NCBI GenBank assembly: GCA_934183135.1
Contig: CAKPRX010000027.1
Location: 1-24,604, forward strand
DNA length: 24,604 nucleotides
Source of the DNA: an uncultured Prevotella sp.
GTDB taxonomy: Bacteria > Bacteroidota > Bacteroidia > Bacteroidales > Bacteroidaceae
Direction: 5' to 3'
The notes beneath the pieces are model-generated. The model was not told where the DNA came from and did not search any database. It worked only from the letters and a program-made list of their open reading frames with translations. Made by a program: the position numbers and the translations under genes. This document shows positions 23,052-24,604 of the stretch, piece after piece (the first letter of the stretch is position 1; every line of letters starts with the position of its first letter).

Positions 23052-24001
23052 TAAGTAATGTTATGATGAAGGTTTCGGTTGTTATTCCTCTTTATAATGC
23101 CGAGTCGTGCATTGGGCAGTGTGTTGACTCTGTTCTGCAACAAAGCTATAAGAATACAGAGATTGTCATTGTCGACGACGCAAGCTCTGACGCTTCCTTG
23201 TCGGTCGCCCAAAACTATCAGGCCCGGCATCCATCTGTCAATATCATCAGACACCGGCAGAACAAGGGGACAATGATGAGCCGAAGAGACGGATACAGGG
23301 CAGCCACGGGCGACTATCTGATGTTTGTCGATGCAGACGACATCTTGCCGTCGTATGCAATAGAGAGGCTGGTAGGCAAACAGCAAGATACAAGTGCCGA
23401 CATCGTTTCAGGCAATGTGGAGAAGGTATATGCGAACGGGCGCAGGGAAAAAATCGTTGACAACATTCCGCCCGAAACTTCAGGCATTGATGTGATAGAG
23501 GCGTTATTGGATGAGAGTATGAGGCGTAGCTTGTGGGGACGACTATACAGGGCGAGCCTTTTCCGTGATTACCAGTTGATAAATCTTGATAATATGACCA
23601 TTTACGAAGATGCCTGCCTTTTGTATCAGGCTGCGGTGAATGCCCGTGTGATAGTGCCTGTTGACGCTGTGGTTTACCACTACTATGAAAACAAATTGTC
23701 TTCCACGCAGCGTGTGTACGCCCCCCCGCAGATAGAGAGTATTATCATGGCCAACAGGATAATAACCGATGTGTGCCGTCCGTATCCGCAGCTTCAAGTC
23801 AAGATGCGGCATCGCATTGCCCGCACGGTTCTTGCACTGTATAGTGAACAAATATCTATAGGTCAGTTGAGGACATTGTTGCGTAAGCATGGTATGCAGA
23901 AATACGGCGAGATATGCACGATATGGAAATACCTTACTATCGGTGACTATTGGTTTGCCTTCAAACGCTATTTTTATGTCAGGACGAAACTCTCAAAATA
24001 A
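23048..24001 (+). CDS. Glycosyltransferase family 2 (GT-A fold)
   Basis: A 317-residue inverting transferase. The N-terminus contains VSVVIPLYNAESCIGQCVDSV, then IVIVDDASSD and NKGTMMSRRDGYRAATGDYLMFVDADD, where the last part carries the metal-binding DxD (Asp-Ala-Asp). The C-terminal part contains WGRLYRASLFRDY and the acidic IYEDACLLYQ segment, typical of capsule GT2 enzymes. Possible starts are 23048 (overlapping the previous stop, with AGGAAAG in front), 23063 and 23066; the last would give MKVSVVIP. Donor and acceptor are unknown. Confidence 0.92.
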   Translation: MISNVMMKVSVVIPLYNAESCIGQCVDSVLQQSYKNTEIVIVDDASSDASLSVAQNYQARHPSVNIIRHRQNKGTMMSRRDGYRAATGDYLMFVDADDILPSYAIERLVGKQQDTSADIVSGNVEKVYANGRREKIVDNIPPETSGIDVIEALLDESMRRSLWGRLYRASLFRDYQLINLDNMTIYEDACLLYQAAVNARVIVPVDAVVYHYYENKLSSTQRVYAPPQIESIIMANRIITDVCRPYPQLQVKMRHRIARTVLALYSEQISIGQLRTLLRKHGMQKYGEICTIWKYLTIGDYWFAFKRYFYVRTKLSK

Positions 24002-24010
24002 GTTGTCGAG

Positions 24011-24559
24011 ATGATGCATAAGTTTCCTAAGGTGTCAGTCGTTACTGTCACTTATAATTGTATTGACTTGGTAGAAAGCACCCTGCGCAATGTGCTTAAG
24101 CAGACTTATCCCAACCTTGAGTATATCGTCATTGACGGTAACAGCACTGACGGCACACGACAGGTGATAGAACGCTATGCTGGCCGTCTGGCCTACTGGG
24201 TGTCAGAACCAGACAAAGGCATCTATGATGCTATGAACAAAGGTGTCCGTGTTGCCACGGGTGAATGGGTGCTTTTTATGAATGCAGGTGACTATTTCTT
24301 CCGCCCCACCACGGTGGAAGAGGTGCTCGACTGGTATGACGATAGGGGAGAGACTTTGATTGCAGGCGGCGTACGTTGTTTTGTCAGAGAGGGGATTTTT
24401 GATCGCATGCCAAAGGCTCCCGGGAAGGATATATGGCGGTGGAATATGTTTCCGCATCAAGGCACCTTCTTCAGACTGTCCGTTCACAAGGAAAATTTGT
24501 TTTCCCTAAATTTGAAAATTATAGCAGACCCTTATTTCCGCAACACTATTATAAATTAA
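24011..24559 (+). CDS. GT2 glycosyltransferase, C-terminally truncated
   Basis: A 182-residue protein, whereas related WcaE-like GT2 proteins usually have about 240-270. The GT-A core is intact: VSVVTVTYNCIDLVESTLRN, IVIDGNSTDGTRQVI, EPDKGIYDAMNKGV, ATGEWVLFMNAGDYF (metal-binding NAGD in place of DxD, usual in this subfamily) and FPHQGTFFR. The frame ends soon after NLKIIAD, where relatives continue with a further helical part. The two possible ATGs are 24011 and 24014. Whether the stop is natural, a frameshift or the result of an inserted element just to the right cannot be told. It is a paralogue of the broken gene at 22797. Confidence 0.82.
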   Translation: MMHKFPKVSVVTVTYNCIDLVESTLRNVLKQTYPNLEYIVIDGNSTDGTRQVIERYAGRLAYWVSEPDKGIYDAMNKGVRVATGEWVLFMNAGDYFFRPTTVEEVLDWYDDRGETLIAGGVRCFVREGIFDRMPKAPGKDIWRWNMFPHQGTFFRLSVHKENLFSLNLKIIADPYFRNTIIN

Positions 24560-24571
24560 ACTTTTTAAGTA

Positions 24572-24596
24572 CCTGAGCAACAAAAAGTTGCCCAGG
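24572..24596. terminator. Hairpin at the right edge (terminator or element end)
   Basis: CCTGAGCAAC (24572-24581) pairs with GTTGCCCAGG (24587-24596) around an AAAAA loop, with a single A-C mismatch, and is followed by ATTTTG. It lies 13 bases after the stop of the truncated GT2. It may be a terminator or the start of a mobile element that continues outside the window. Confidence 0.45.
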
Positions 24597-24604
24597 ATTT
24601 TGCC

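Overview
The window looks like a chromosomal piece of a Bacteroidales bacterium, most like Prevotella/Segatella or a close relative. The evidence is the repeated -7 promoter box TAnnTTTG in front of genes, mostly without strong Shine-Dalgarno sites, and typical Bacteroidales families: a DUF4143 ATPase, an adenosylcobalamin-dependent ribonucleotide reductase with a Cys-rich tail, a UpxY-type antiterminator heading a capsule locus, and Rpn-type PD-(D/E)XK proteins. Most genes are moderately GC-rich, but 1811-4178 is strikingly AT-rich. No tRNA, rRNA, CRISPR array or complete insertion sequence was seen.

Layout. (1) 1-463: non-coding, with a leftward promoter and three evenly spaced palindromes in front of an AAA/DUF4143 ATPase (464-1603). 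(2) 1608-4910: a convergent nitroreductase gene whose 3' end is present twice. The two 132-bp copies flank an AT-rich gene of unknown function (1847-4102). This looks like an insertion that brought its own replacement 3' end. (3) 5073-10340: a rightward housekeeping block of nrdJ, folB, an N-acetylmuramoyl-L-alanine amidase with a SPOR-like tail, and an MCE/MlaD protein, closed by a strong terminator. (4) 10341-12279: a regulatory gap with a perfect DnaA box and regularly spaced TGTTTC repeats, then dnaA. (5) 12280-13449: about 1.2 kb rich in structure (an 18-bp perfect hairpin, five copies of a 10-mer, three copies of a 14-bp palindrome) ending in a promoter. (6) 13450-24559: a capsule or exopolysaccharide locus of upxY, an export lipoprotein (Wza-like), a tyrosine kinase/chain-length regulator (Wzc-like), a flippase, a GT4 glycosyltransferase, a WbsX-family protein, two tandem rpn genes with their own promoter, a broken GT2, an intact GT2 and a C-terminally truncated GT2.

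The polysaccharide genes fit one pathway. UpxY lets RNA polymerase read through the long operon. The glycosyltransferases build a lipid-linked repeat unit, the flippase moves it across the inner membrane, the Wzc-like protein controls polymer length through its tyrosine-rich tail, and the lipoprotein forms the outer-membrane exit. The rpn pair and the broken glycosyltransferases show that the distal part of this locus is being remodelled.

The strongest leads are the nitroreductase 3'-end duplication around the AT-rich gene, the ordered palindromes upstream of the ATPase, and the repeat-rich gap between dnaA and the capsule operon. All calls were made by reading the sequence; no database search was run.
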